Assembly (NCBI GenBank): GCA_902795255.1 | Contig: CADBKS010000056.1 | Location: forward strand, 1 to 14,527 | DNA length: 14,527 bases | From: an uncultured Chloroflexota bacterium | GTDB taxonomy: Bacteria > Chloroflexota > Anaerolineae > Anaerolineales > Anaerolineaceae | Reading direction: 5' to 3' | In this document: positions 1-7,453 of the stretch, piece by piece | Layout of the letters: every line of letters starts with the position of its first letter | Numbering within the stretch: position 1 is the first letter of the stretch | Translations under genes and position numbers: made by a program | The notes under the pieces: generated by a model | Databases searched by the model: none | What the model was told of the DNA's origin: nothing | What the model saw: only the letters and a program-made list of their open reading frames with translations

Positions 1-542
1 TATGAAAGTGGAGCAACATCCCATTTATCTGTATCAGAAAGTTCTTGTAACATAAATTGTATTTTGCCTAAGCCTATAAATGCAAATTTATTTTCAGGTC
101 TATCATATTCTATTTTAAATCCAGCAGTTTTATAGAAATTTAAACTGTTTTCTAAGTTAGTAACAGATAATTCAGGAATATTTTTATTAAATTCTAAATA
201 GTTTGAACTTCTTATTATTTCGCTTTTAAAATATTGCTCTTGAAATTCTGTTAGAACTCTTATTTCGTTATTAGAAAAAGATTTATTTTCAGGAACAATA
301 ATTAATTTATCATCATTATCATTTAACCTATGTATTATTGCAATGCATTTGCCTTTAAATGTTTCTAACGGTTCATATATTCCAAGAAGGTAACAATCTA
401 ATTCTTCTCCATCACCACTTATTGTATTTGGTACATATCCATAATTTATTGGATAAATAAAACCATGTTTAGGATGTTTACTACCTAGAGGTCTATCAAT
501 TTTTACTTCAAGTGCTTTATCTAAATAATCGATATTATTCAT
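1..542 (-). CDS. Inorganic pyrophosphatase-like domain fused to a VOC/bleomycin-resistance-like domain (3' end outside window)
   Basis: The frame opens with ATG at 542 and runs 180 codons off the left edge without a stop. An AGGTGA ribosome binding site lies about 9 nt upstream. Residues about 10-110 match the short class I inorganic pyrophosphatase type: DRPLGSKHPKHG, then YPINYGYVPNT, then GDGEELD. The last segment corresponds to the D-x-D-P-x-D metal-binding signature of the family, but its second Asp is Glu here. From about residue 121 a second domain begins (IPELSVTNLENSLNFY, later KFAFIGLGKIQFMLQEL), which resembles glyoxalase/bleomycin-resistance (VOC) proteins. So the chain is probably PPase plus VOC. 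It is the third gene of the minus-strand cluster, 34 nt after the chimeric TIR-NUDIX ORF, and is AT-rich like its neighbours. The product could hydrolyse pyrophosphate or a related phosphoanhydride; the substrate of the VOC part is unknown. Family assignment is from motif recognition only. Confidence 0.75.
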   Translation of the reverse strand, partial: MNNIDYLDKALEVKIDRPLGSKHPKHGFIYPINYGYVPNTISGDGEELDCYLLGIYEPLETFKGKCIAIIHRLNDNDDKLIIVPENKSFSNNEIRVLTEFQEQYFKSEIIRSSNYLEFNKNIPELSVTNLENSLNFYKTAGFKIEYDRPENKFAFIGLGKIQFMLQELSDTDKWDVAPLS

Positions 543-576
543 GTTTATATTTCACCTACTTTCTAATTATATAATT

Positions 577-1020
577 TTAATACTTTCCAAGTCCTGATCC
601 ATTTTGCAAAAATACTTTAATTTGTGTTATTATGTGAGGAATATTATAATTTCCACCGAATTTATTATTGTTTAATAATTCTTCATTAAGTTCTACCCAT
701 TCTAATTTGTTTTTTTCTTCAACTAAATTCACATCATGTTTCAAAATTCCATAATAAACTTGTAAATTATTTTCGTATTTAAAATAATTTAAATCCATAA
801 AATGGTCTAATTCTATATCAGTTTTGCTTATTCCTGTTTCTTCAAATAATTCTCTATATGCTGCTTCATCATTACTTTCGCCTTTGTAAATGTCATCGTA
901 TGAAGAGACTTTTTCTTCAAACTCATCTACATAATCACGAACGGTTGAATCCTTATACCAAGTTAAATTTTTCACTTGGTTATCCGCATATTTATAGGAA
1001 ACAAATATTTTCTTTCCCAA
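577..1020 (-). CDS. Chimeric ORF: N-terminal ThsB-like TIR fragment joined to C-terminal NUDIX hydrolase fragment
   Basis: Numbering here is from the upstream TTG at 1026. Residues about 4-50 (KKIFVSYKYADNQV, later VRDYVDEFEE and DDIYKG) match the start of ThsB-like TIR proteins (DUF1863 type) of Thoeris. From residue 50 on, the protein is the second half of a NUDIX hydrolase: E50, then REL-FEETGI at 58-66 and a typical C-terminal end. The full NUDIX box needs Gly six residues before E50; that place (44) is Asp and belongs to the TIR part. The first NUDIX strands are missing, and so is the TIR catalytic part. The join is within GES at about 874-882, where both parents plausibly had the same residues, suggesting a deletion across short homology. 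The ORF lies 26 nt downstream of thsA. The start is likely the TTG at 1020, 6 nt after AGGAGG; the TTG at 1026 directly abuts that site. An active enzyme is unlikely; annotation software would probably call it NUDIX. Confidence 0.75.
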   Translation of the reverse strand: MGKKIFVSYKYADNQVKNLTWYKDSTVRDYVDEFEEKVSSYDDIYKGESNDEAAYRELFEETGISKTDIELDHFMDLNYFKYENNLQVYYGILKHDVNLVEEKNKLEWVELNEELLNNNKFGGNYNIPHIITQIKVFLQNGSGLGKY

Positions 1021-1026
1021 AGCCAA

Positions 1027-1033
1027 CCTCCTT
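1027..1033 (-). promoter_or_regulatory. Ribosome binding site of the chimeric ORF
   Basis: On the minus strand this reads AAGGAGG, a near-perfect Shine-Dalgarno site in the 26-nt gap after thsA. It abuts the TTG at 1026 but is 6 nt from the TTG at 1020, so it supports the shorter product, which starts MGKKIFVSYKYA as ThsB-like proteins usually do. Its survival suggests the chimera is still translated. Confidence 0.7.
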
Positions 1034-1046
1034 ATTCCTATATGAA

Positions 1047-2480
1047 TTACTTCACAATTTTCAGTTTGTTCACTATTTCAAGGACCATACTGATTATGGT
1101 GTCTATATCGGTTTCGTTTTTTAGCGCATCAATATATTTATCAAGGTATTGATAGCTTTTTTCATCTTTCTGCTTATCAGCCATCACAGATGCATAGATA
1201 GTTGCGGCAGCATCTCCCGTACTTCCAATAGGAATAACTGCACGCCCCTTCTTTTTGGCCAAAATATATTCTTGAATACATCCATCTGCTTCAGATTTAT
1301 TTCCATAACTATCTTTTTTATTACCAAAAATAAATATCACTATTCCATTTTCATCAAGTATTCTTTCACGATATTTTTCCCATGTATCATTCTCTTCAAT
1401 ATCCGATATTCCTTGAGGAAATGGTCGTAAGCAAAGATGTTCATCCATATGTTTATAGCGACTATGATAAATTTCTTCAAGTGCACCATTAATCACTGAA
1501 GATCCAACTCCCAAACCGAAACCTGAAGTAACTCTAAACTCAGCTTTTACTAATGCGTTTGAGAGTTTGAATGCGAGTTCTTCCACTCGTTCTTTTGTCC
1601 ACCCATTTTCAAAAAAATCAGCACTTCCAGATATAAATACATTATCAGCAAGGACAGCATCTTCAATTTTGCGCAGGATTCTTGTTATTTCAGAAAAATC
1701 ATTTATAAAAACGGTTTGTACACCAAACCTCAGTAAATCCTGTTCACGCAGTTCCTGACGAGCTTTCAAATAACCAAATTCTTCATCATTCTTGCAATCT
1801 GATTTTGAGACCGTCTTCATAAAACAATAATGACTACGAATATTTTCATCTAACAATAATCGAATTTGTCCAAAGATGCTATCTAGGTTAGGATCTTCAA
1901 AACTGAAACCAATGAACAAAAAAGTTTTTGATATAAGATCTCCTTTTAAAACACTACGAAAGAATGGGTGAGTCATGTCGTATTTGATGTAATCATCCTT
2001 CGTAAGAACTGCGTCTGATGCGTGATCAACATCTCCATGCATCTTATACACAATTGCATCACGATCTCGCTTTGTGGATGATAACTGCTTAGATTCTATC
2101 TTCACATCTGCATTGCGATTAGCATCCCTTAGCCCTTCTTCAATAAGATGATCATAATTTGTCGTCCAATATGTATAAATTGGAAGGCGTGTTAATATGC
2201 TTACATTTTCATTGCACTGAATATCTTTACCATATGCATCTAAAATAGAAGAATTAATTGCAGCTCTATTACCATTTTTATTTCTCACATATTGTGCTAC
2301 AGCAGGTAAATCATGTTCTTCATCTATATTGAGACCAATATCCTCCGCCAAAGGACGTAAAAGTTCCTTCCAGATAACAAAACCCGAAGGACGTGATAAT
2401 CCGGCTCCGGCGAACACAGCCGCATTACCATCTCTGATCGCCTTAATGTATTCTCGAAGAAACTGTTGCTCAGTTGCCAT
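1047..2480 (-). CDS. thsA: Thoeris defence effector ThsA (SIR2 NADase + SLOG domain)
   Basis: At 477 residues it is almost the length of characterised ThsA (about 476). Residues 1-270 form the SIR2-like NADase: FAGAGLSRPSG at 23-33, TTNYD with Asn108, YKMHGD with His148, then FLFIGFSFEDPNLDSI at 187-202. Asn and His correspond to the catalytic pair of ThsA. Residues 278-477 form the SLOG (STALD) sensor: FISGSADF, a glycine-rich GFGLGVGSS at 320-328, YRERIL at 370-375 and IFGNKKD at 384-390. In Thoeris, ThsB (TIR) detects phage and makes a cyclic ADP-ribose isomer; this binds SLOG and turns on NAD+ destruction, killing or arresting the cell. The start ATG at 2480 follows AGAGGG. I see no frameshift or lost catalytic residue. 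The partner thsB directly downstream is truncated, so unless another ThsB is encoded nearby this effector is orphaned. AT-rich, probably transferred. Confidence 0.92.
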   Translation of the reverse strand: MATEQQFLREYIKAIRDGNAAVFAGAGLSRPSGFVIWKELLRPLAEDIGLNIDEEHDLPAVAQYVRNKNGNRAAINSSILDAYGKDIQCNENVSILTRLPIYTYWTTNYDHLIEEGLRDANRNADVKIESKQLSSTKRDRDAIVYKMHGDVDHASDAVLTKDDYIKYDMTHPFFRSVLKGDLISKTFLFIGFSFEDPNLDSIFGQIRLLLDENIRSHYCFMKTVSKSDCKNDEEFGYLKARQELREQDLLRFGVQTVFINDFSEITRILRKIEDAVLADNVFISGSADFFENGWTKERVEELAFKLSNALVKAEFRVTSGFGLGVGSSVINGALEEIYHSRYKHMDEHLCLRPFPQGISDIEENDTWEKYRERILDENGIVIFIFGNKKDSYGNKSEADGCIQEYILAKKKGRAVIPIGSTGDAAATIYASVMADKQKDEKSYQYLDKYIDALKNETDIDTIISMVLEIVNKLKIVK

Positions 2481-2883
2481 TTTCCCTCTTTATGAATAAT
2501 TACGATATCTTCAACCTCAATAAAACAATACTGTTAATTATGATCATGTGTCTTTTTTTCATTTCATAAACACTTGTCTGTTACCGATTTTATCGTATTT
2601 TCATGACGATCTTTATTAATACTTCATAAGAATAATTGGCAAAAAAAGCATCAGAGTAACATATGAATTTTTAATTTATCCGGATTTTGAATTCAAAGGG
2701 AATAACTACAAAACCCGCGAAAAGGCATCATTATAACTAACACAAAAGCATTATAATTTTAGCAGGGATTTTTAATTTTTCTTGGCAATAATAACAAACA
2801 TTAAAATATTCTAAAAATGATTTTATTACTCAAAACACAAGAATACATATTTCCTTAATAAATTTATTTTTCAAAAATTCAAT
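2481..2883. other. AT-rich non-coding stretch upstream of thsA
   Basis: About 400 nt between the thsA start and repeat copy A. No ORF with family likeness was seen on either strand. It must carry the minus-strand promoter of thsA, but no clear -35/-10 pair stands out among the many AT-rich words, so none is annotated. It would be the terminal part of the inserted element, where an integrase gene or arm-type sites are often found; I see no integrase here. Confidence 0.5.
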
Positions 2884-2968
2884 AACTTTTTTCATATCTT
2901 AATAATCTTAAAATTTTATAGGTCCTGAGGAGCAAAAATTTGGTGGAATTTTTGAAAATTAAAGGACC

Positions 2969-3005
2969 GGCCGCTTGGTCGCTGGTTCGAACCCAGCCGG
3001 GCCCA
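2969..3005 (+). other. tRNA 3'-end fragment (att-site remnant of an integrated island)
   Basis: Positions 2981-2997 form a perfect T-arm: 5-bp stem GCTGG/CCAGC around the canonical loop TTCGAAC. Seven acceptor bases CGGGCCC follow at 2998-3004, then discriminator A3005; no CCA is encoded. No matching 5' half (GGGCCCG acceptor, D-arm, anticodon arm) is seen upstream, where the sequence is AT-rich. So this is only the 3' part of a tRNA, as left at the far end of an element integrated in a tRNA gene. The intact tRNA would lie beyond the left edge. The antisense reading gives the GWVRTSDQ-like peptide often produced by false ORFs over tRNA T-arms, which supports the call. Confidence 0.7.
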
Positions 3006-3051
3006 CTGACAATCCACAAGGAACTACAAAGTTTCGCGAATCTTAAAGAAA

Positions 3052-3085
3052 CAAAGCTTCCGATTATCAGGAAGTTTTGCTTTTT
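3052..3085 (+). terminator. Intrinsic terminator downstream of the tRNA fragment
   Basis: A 10-bp stem CAAAGCTTCC (3052-3061) / GGAAGTTTTG (3070-3079) with one G-T pair and loop GATTATCA is followed by C and five T. Lying 47 nt after the tRNA 3' end, it probably ended the original tRNA transcript before island insertion. The hairpin at 7420-7449 is a diverged relative. Confidence 0.75.
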
Positions 3086-3090
3086 AATAA

Positions 3091-3586
3091 CAAGAAATAT
3101 CAGAAATCTTAACAAAATTTCGCTTAAACTTTACCTGCCGCCCCGGTTCGCAATTTCATGTTAAATCGGCGTGATTACTCTCCGACAATCATCCGACAGG
3201 TGTTCCGACCCGTTCAAACCCGGCCTGCCGAGTCTGATTTTTGATGGATTTTGGGTTGCATCCATCCGATTTTCCCGTCATAAGTACATCGTTTTCAGTT
3301 TTTCATCAGTTTTCCGATCAGATCCAACAACAAATCGAGTTTGCCATCAGTGCTGCTTGATGTCCATCAGCATAATCAACCGGCAGATCTGTTGTGCAGG
3401 GAAGTAACCCTTCTTTACTTCGCCGGTGAAACGATCCTTTCATATCCGCTGATTATTTCTGTATCGGGAATTTCGGATTCCGGTCCGGTCTCCAATACCC
3501 GGAATCGTCACTGTATTCAAAAACTGAAAAGCCCGGCTGTCGGCAGATTCTGATACAATTGAAACTGTCGGAGAGGATCGATCGCC
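3091..3586. other. Non-coding leader region of the 1125-residue protein gene
   Basis: Composition shifts here from AT-rich to mixed. Small open frames exist but lack ribosome binding sites and family likeness. An inverted repeat GATGGAT (3243-3249) / ATCCATC (3260-3266) with a 10-nt loop could form a hairpin. No other structure could be supported, apart from the promoter and ribosome binding site next to the gene. Confidence 0.5.
3551..3576 (+). promoter_or_regulatory. Candidate extended -10 promoter and ribosome binding site of the 1125-residue protein gene
   Basis: TGATACAAT at 3551-3559 fits an extended -10 element; no good -35 is seen 16-18 nt upstream. GGAGAGG at 3570-3576 is a good ribosome binding site 10 nt before the ATG at 3587. 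If this -10 is used the leader would be very short, so the true promoter may lie further up. The ribosome binding site is firm, the promoter tentative. Confidence 0.4.
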
Positions 3587-6500
3587 ATGTTCCCAAAAGC
3601 AGAAAACCCACAGCCAAAAAACCCCGTTGCAAAGGATGAAAACGTCCGCAAAGAAGCAGAGCTTGAAAAAGGTCTGAGTTCCGGAAATTCTGCGGGCAAT
3701 GAAGCAGCGAACGTTGAGCTGATGGATCAGATGCTCAAAGATGCGAATAATGACAACGTCCTGGATCTCAGCGGTGAAATTCCGAATGATGAAATGCCCG
3801 GCGGGATCGGTTCGGGAAGGAACAGCAGCTTCATGGAACCCGGAGCTGATGACCCGGACAACAGCATGTACCTCAATTCTTCCCACAATATTGTCAATGA
3901 GAATAATTTCAGAAGCGGCAGGAACAAAAAGGGCAGGTATCTTGACTCTTCCGCCAACATCGTCAATGATAACAATATCATCCGCAATGACACCGGCAGC
4001 GACATCAGCCTTGATGACGGGTTGAACATCATCAGCACAAAAGATGAATCAAAGAGAAAAAAGAAACCGTCAAAAGCCGATGAGAAAAAAGCGCTGGACC
4101 TGGCTGAAAAGATCGTGCAGGAACAGAAGCCGAAAATTGATGAGGATTTTGCGCCGCTTTCCACCTATGCGCTCGATGAAGATCTGATCGTCGAAACCGG
4201 AAACAAAAAGCGCGGCAAAAAGAAAAAAGGCAAAAAATCACCAAAACATCAAAATATCATCGATCCGCCCAAATCAAAGATAGAGGGACTGGAAAACTTA
4301 GATGAAGACGCGCGCTGGAAACACGAAGCCGGAAAACGCCTGAAGAAGGTTGAACTTGCTGATGAGGACGAAGCGGAGCAGGCCAAGTTCCATGCAGAGG
4401 AGATGGAAAAGCTCAAAAACTGGAATTTTGACGCTGTGAAGCTAAAGGATGTCAAAAAGTCCTCCGTTTGGCGCAAGATCGGAGCCTATACAGCCTGGGG
4501 TATGGGAAAAATTCTCGGTACCGCATTGCAGATCGTTACACTGGGCCATTACCGGCGGGCGAAAGCAGCCGCACGGTTTACACTGTCGAATCATAACAAA
4601 TGGCAGACTGTAAAGGACAATCAAAGCATTCCGGGATGGGATGGAGCGAAATATAAATCCAAAGACAACGATGTTATCGCGGATTTCCGCCGGGTGCCGA
4701 CTGTCTGGTCGCAGCTGACCGCTTCCAAAGCCGCGGATACGGTCAAAAAGGGAGACGAAGAGGAAGAAAAACCGCTGGACCCAATCGTCAGTATCAATAT
4801 CGAACAGCCGAAAAGCGGATCAGCACAGTCCATGACCGGCCGTGAGATCGGTCATGCCTTCATAGGCATCGAATACAGCCGCTGGAGCGCTGTTTCCAAC
4901 CGCTATGAACGCTATAAACTGGAGTACGGTTTTTATCCTGCGGGAAGCTTTTCCAATGTCTCCAGTTCAATGAGGCAGCTGCTTCACAATGCGACCGTGC
5001 CCGGCCAGTTGGCGGATGACACCGGTCACCAATATGATGTCAGCAGGCGTTACCCTGCAAAACCGGAACAGGTCAGCGCCATCCTGAACGCCTCGGAAAA
5101 ATATGCTGAAGGCGGCTACAGCTTTTATAACCGGAACTGCACCACCTTTGTCAAACAGATGATCGTTGACACAGCTCACCTGGCAACCGGCGGCGATATT
5201 TTCAAACAATCCGAAGTTGAGTACAGCCACCTGGTGAATCTCGGTATGTTCGGCGCTTCCGCTTTCGACAGCAATTCAAAAGCCGGTGTAGAAAACACGC
5301 TGATGGATCTTGCCAAACAGGATGATCAGACATATCAGAACTACGGCAACAAACGGGTGACCAAAAAGGACATGGTCAATTACTTCGAATCCCAGAAAAA
5401 GAGTGGTCACATCACTAATAAAACCTTCATTCCCGGGGAAACCGCCGAGCGTATGCGCCGCATGCAGGGGGACGGAACCGGCCAGATCAGCTCTTATAAA
5501 TTCAGTGATCCGCTGAAGGATGATGACGGAGATGTTACGGTCGGACTCTCGAAAATTGACGAAGCGATCACAAGCTATGGAGAAACGATCAAGGGAAAAC
5601 TCAGTGAAATCTTTCCGGAAGAGACTTGGGCGCAGCTCCCGTTTGAAGTCACCACGTTTATGAATAGCCTGTCCGGATTCGGCACCCCGTTATATCAGCT
5701 CAACATGAAAATTGATAACAGGCTGGCTCAGGAAAATGCAGGGAAAAGCGAAGAAAACAAGATACAGCGCCAGGATGCCATTGAGCAGTTTTATATCAAC
5801 GCTGACGAACTGCGCAGCGCCCGTCAGGAACTCAGCGAAAATATCGAAAAGGTGAATATTCTTCTCAACAATTACCTCAAAAATGACGCGCGGGTCCATC
5901 AGGATCTGCTGAACCTGACTTCCCTTTTAAACTATGGTATCAACTACGTGGACAAGCTTTACCGGTTATCCAGCCGCAGCGGGGATAACATAAGAAATAT
6001 CACCAACACCCGGGAAAAACTGAATTTATCAACCATCACCGTCCGCGCGGACGGAAATGAGGCGAATTTCACCCCGACACATTATGAATCCTATATCCAG
6101 ATCTATAAGGACCCGAAAACCGCTGTTGAAAAATACGCACGGCTGAAGAAACTTCGTGAGAAAAAGAAAGCCAGCACCTGGACGCACGGCTTTATGAACA
6201 TTCAGGGGCGTAAGCTGAAAAGTAAATTCGGCATGGAAGACGATGACCAGATCACGTATGATGAAGCAATAGAACTGAGGAAACTGGAGCGGATAGAAGA
6301 ACTGGCACTGGATTTTGACAATGCCCATAAATACATGGCCGAAAAAGATACATACAGCCAGCAGGATATTGACTATGCTTTCCGGCTGCATGATAAAGAG
6401 ACAAAGGGGCTGCAGACGAGGAATGAAGTTCCCCACGGTCAGGAGGATGTCAATATCGACGTCCGGGATGAATATAAATCCGCATCGGGGATCTATATCA

Positions 6501-6964
6501 CGATTTTCATGGAAAAGTTCTTCAAAGACATAAAAGACCTGTGGATGAAAGAAGAGAATGAAGGCGGTATTTCGGAAGCGGGGGCAAAAGATCCGGCAGC
6601 CGCAGGGACCTGGCTGGATGATTATCTGACCAGCCACATCAAACAAAAAGAAAAGGGATTCCAGATGATCGTCAGGGGGCTTTACCGGTCGATCAAAGCG
6701 GCTGACCCGGACAAAAAAATCACCGGAAAAATGGTAATGGAAAAGCTTATCGAAGTGCTTCAGCAGACAGTGATCAATAACAGTTTCCCCGCTGTCGGCG
6801 GCGACCCGAAACTCGCATATGCCGCGATAAATCTCAGCATCGCTCTTTCGAATATGTCTCAGAACCGCAGCAAGTTCAATGGAATCGTCAAAACCATGAC
6901 CCGGGTCTGCCAGATGGAGGAGGAAGATAAAAACCTAACCGTCATGAATAAAAAACCCCGCTGA
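3587..6964 (+). CDS. Large protein (1125 aa) with a permuted papain/NlpC-P60-like core; function unknown
   Basis: I do not recognise a named gene. Residues 1-220 are hydrophilic and probably disordered. They carry a duplicated motif YLxSSxNIVNxNN (95-107 and 118-130) and basic runs KRKKK (157-161) and KKRGKKKKGKK (207-217). Residues about 297-322 are a hydrophobic/amphipathic segment (IGAYTAWGMGKILG). Residues about 415-560 look like a papain-fold hydrolase in permuted order: His423 in GHAFIGI, then Cys518 in FYNRNCTTFVKQM, which resembles the NCxxF motif of NlpC/P60-like LRAT/YiiX-type proteins. The rest is mostly charged helix, with possible coiled coil at about 730-775. There is no signal peptide or sorting motif. 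It stands alone on its strand, with a good ribosome binding site and promoterless-looking flanks, and is framed by repeats A and B. It may be a thiol hydrolase or an exported effector/toxin; both are inference. Confidence 0.6.
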   Translation: MFPKAENPQPKNPVAKDENVRKEAELEKGLSSGNSAGNEAANVELMDQMLKDANNDNVLDLSGEIPNDEMPGGIGSGRNSSFMEPGADDPDNSMYLNSSHNIVNENNFRSGRNKKGRYLDSSANIVNDNNIIRNDTGSDISLDDGLNIISTKDESKRKKKPSKADEKKALDLAEKIVQEQKPKIDEDFAPLSTYALDEDLIVETGNKKRGKKKKGKKSPKHQNIIDPPKSKIEGLENLDEDARWKHEAGKRLKKVELADEDEAEQAKFHAEEMEKLKNWNFDAVKLKDVKKSSVWRKIGAYTAWGMGKILGTALQIVTLGHYRRAKAAARFTLSNHNKWQTVKDNQSIPGWDGAKYKSKDNDVIADFRRVPTVWSQLTASKAADTVKKGDEEEEKPLDPIVSINIEQPKSGSAQSMTGREIGHAFIGIEYSRWSAVSNRYERYKLEYGFYPAGSFSNVSSSMRQLLHNATVPGQLADDTGHQYDVSRRYPAKPEQVSAILNASEKYAEGGYSFYNRNCTTFVKQMIVDTAHLATGGDIFKQSEVEYSHLVNLGMFGASAFDSNSKAGVENTLMDLAKQDDQTYQNYGNKRVTKKDMVNYFESQKKSGHITNKTFIPGETAERMRRMQGDGTGQISSYKFSDPLKDDDGDVTVGLSKIDEAITSYGETIKGKLSEIFPEETWAQLPFEVTTFMNSLSGFGTPLYQLNMKIDNRLAQENAGKSEENKIQRQDAIEQFYINADELRSARQELSENIEKVNILLNNYLKNDARVHQDLLNLTSLLNYGINYVDKLYRLSSRSGDNIRNITNTREKLNLSTITVRADGNEANFTPTHYESYIQIYKDPKTAVEKYARLKKLREKKKASTWTHGFMNIQGRKLKSKFGMEDDDQITYDEAIELRKLERIEELALDFDNAHKYMAEKDTYSQQDIDYAFRLHDKETKGLQTRNEVPHGQEDVNIDVRDEYKSASGIYITIFMEKFFKDIKDLWMKEENEGGISEAGAKDPAAAGTWLDDYLTSHIKQKEKGFQMIVRGLYRSIKAADPDKKITGKMVMEKLIEVLQQTVINNSFPAVGGDPKLAYAAINLSIALSNMSQNRSKFNGIVKTMTRVCQMEEEDKNLTVMNKKPR

Positions 6965-7261
6965 CGGGAGCAGAAGATCGTTACTTTCCGCCTCGGGATA
7001 TCAATGGTTCGAATTTCTCAAAAACAGTACCCTGGAACAGGCAATTTCCCTGTCCGAAAAAAAATGCCGGCGGCTGAAATTCTTTCCCGGGTCACAACAA
7101 TTGACAGAATATCCGGCCATGGAAGACAGCAACACAGAAGAGGCTCCAGAGCGGTTTTTTTAAGGTTATCATATACCTTAGGATTATTTTATACATTAAA
7201 AGAAATCTAAAATTCTTTTCAATTTTTTAATGACATAAAATGTCTTTTCTTAACAATTATT
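6965..7261. other. Non-coding stretch after the 1125-residue protein gene
   Basis: A short open frame at 7004-7210 has no ribosome binding site and no family likeness, so I left it out. Several small hairpins occur in the AT-rich second half: TAAGGT/ACCTTA at about 7160-7181 and GACAT-AAA-ATGTC before TTTTCTT at about 7230-7250. The latter could act as a weak terminator. Nothing else could be supported. Confidence 0.4.
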
Positions 7262-7308
7262 TTTAAAACTATTTTTCACACGCTATAATCTTAAAATTTT
7301 TCAAAACT

Positions 7309-7335
7309 CCGGATAGCAAAAATCCGGTGTTTTTT
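7309..7335 (+). terminator. Candidate intrinsic terminator
   Basis: Stem CCGGAT (7309-7314) / ATCCGG (7322-7327) with loop AGCAAAA is followed by TG and a run of six T. It would end transcripts of the 1125-residue protein gene, about 345 nt after its stop codon. It lies inside repeat copy B; copy A has no equivalent CCGGAT stem. Confidence 0.55.
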
Positions 7336-7419
7336 ATAAAATAAAGGCCCGGCCGCCGGTTCTGTTTCGGCAGGTGCAGATACCAGCCTGTTTTATGGCT
7401 TTTTCTGTATCTTAACAAA

Positions 7420-7453
7420 ACAGAACTTCAGTTTATCCTGATGTTCTGTTTTT
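7420..7453 (+). terminator. Intrinsic terminator (relative of the one at 3052)
   Basis: A 12-bp stem with one T-T mismatch, ACAGAACTTCAG (7420-7431) / CTGATGTTCTGT (7438-7449), has loop TTTATC and is followed by TTTT. Both arms changed relative to 3052-3079 while pairing was kept, which suggests the structure was under selection or at least arose as a terminator. Confidence 0.6.

Larger units (their letters stand above)
2884..3090 (+). repeat. Intergenic repeat unit, copy A (contains tRNA 3' fragment and terminator)
   Basis: This stretch is alignable with 7262-7455 in the same orientation. Shared blocks in order: a 16-nt identical word ATAATCTTAAAATTTT (2902), AGCAAAAAT (2931), TAAAGGNCCGGCCGC (2960), ATCTTAA (3040), and a terminator hairpin of similar sequence (3052). 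Block spacing is nearly equal in the first part (29 and 29 nt here, 30 and 27 in copy B), and the terminator part aligns without gaps. GGTCCT (2921-2926) and AGGACC (2963-2968) form the base of a long hairpin with inner arms AAAAATT/AATTTTT. Confidence 0.6.

Noticed and set aside
1..3090. CRISPR array or integrase gene in the AT-rich island part
   Set aside because: No spaced direct repeats of CRISPR type and no recombinase motifs were seen within the window.
2879..3115. Minus-strand open frame with a GWVRTSDQ-like peptide, and its plus-strand counterpart
   Set aside because: It is the antisense of the tRNA T-arm and flanks, a well-known source of false proteins; no ribosome binding site or family.
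3171..3553. Two overlapping small plus-strand frames before the large gene
   Set aside because: No ribosome binding sites or family likeness, and they overlap each other.
7004..7210. Short plus-strand open frame after the large gene
   Set aside because: No ribosome binding site, no recognisable domain, and composition changes midway; treated as non-coding.
7350..7400. A second true tRNA fragment in repeat copy B
   Set aside because: Only a T-arm-shaped hairpin is present; the loop is not TTCRANY and no acceptor strand follows, so it is kept only as a possible decayed relic.
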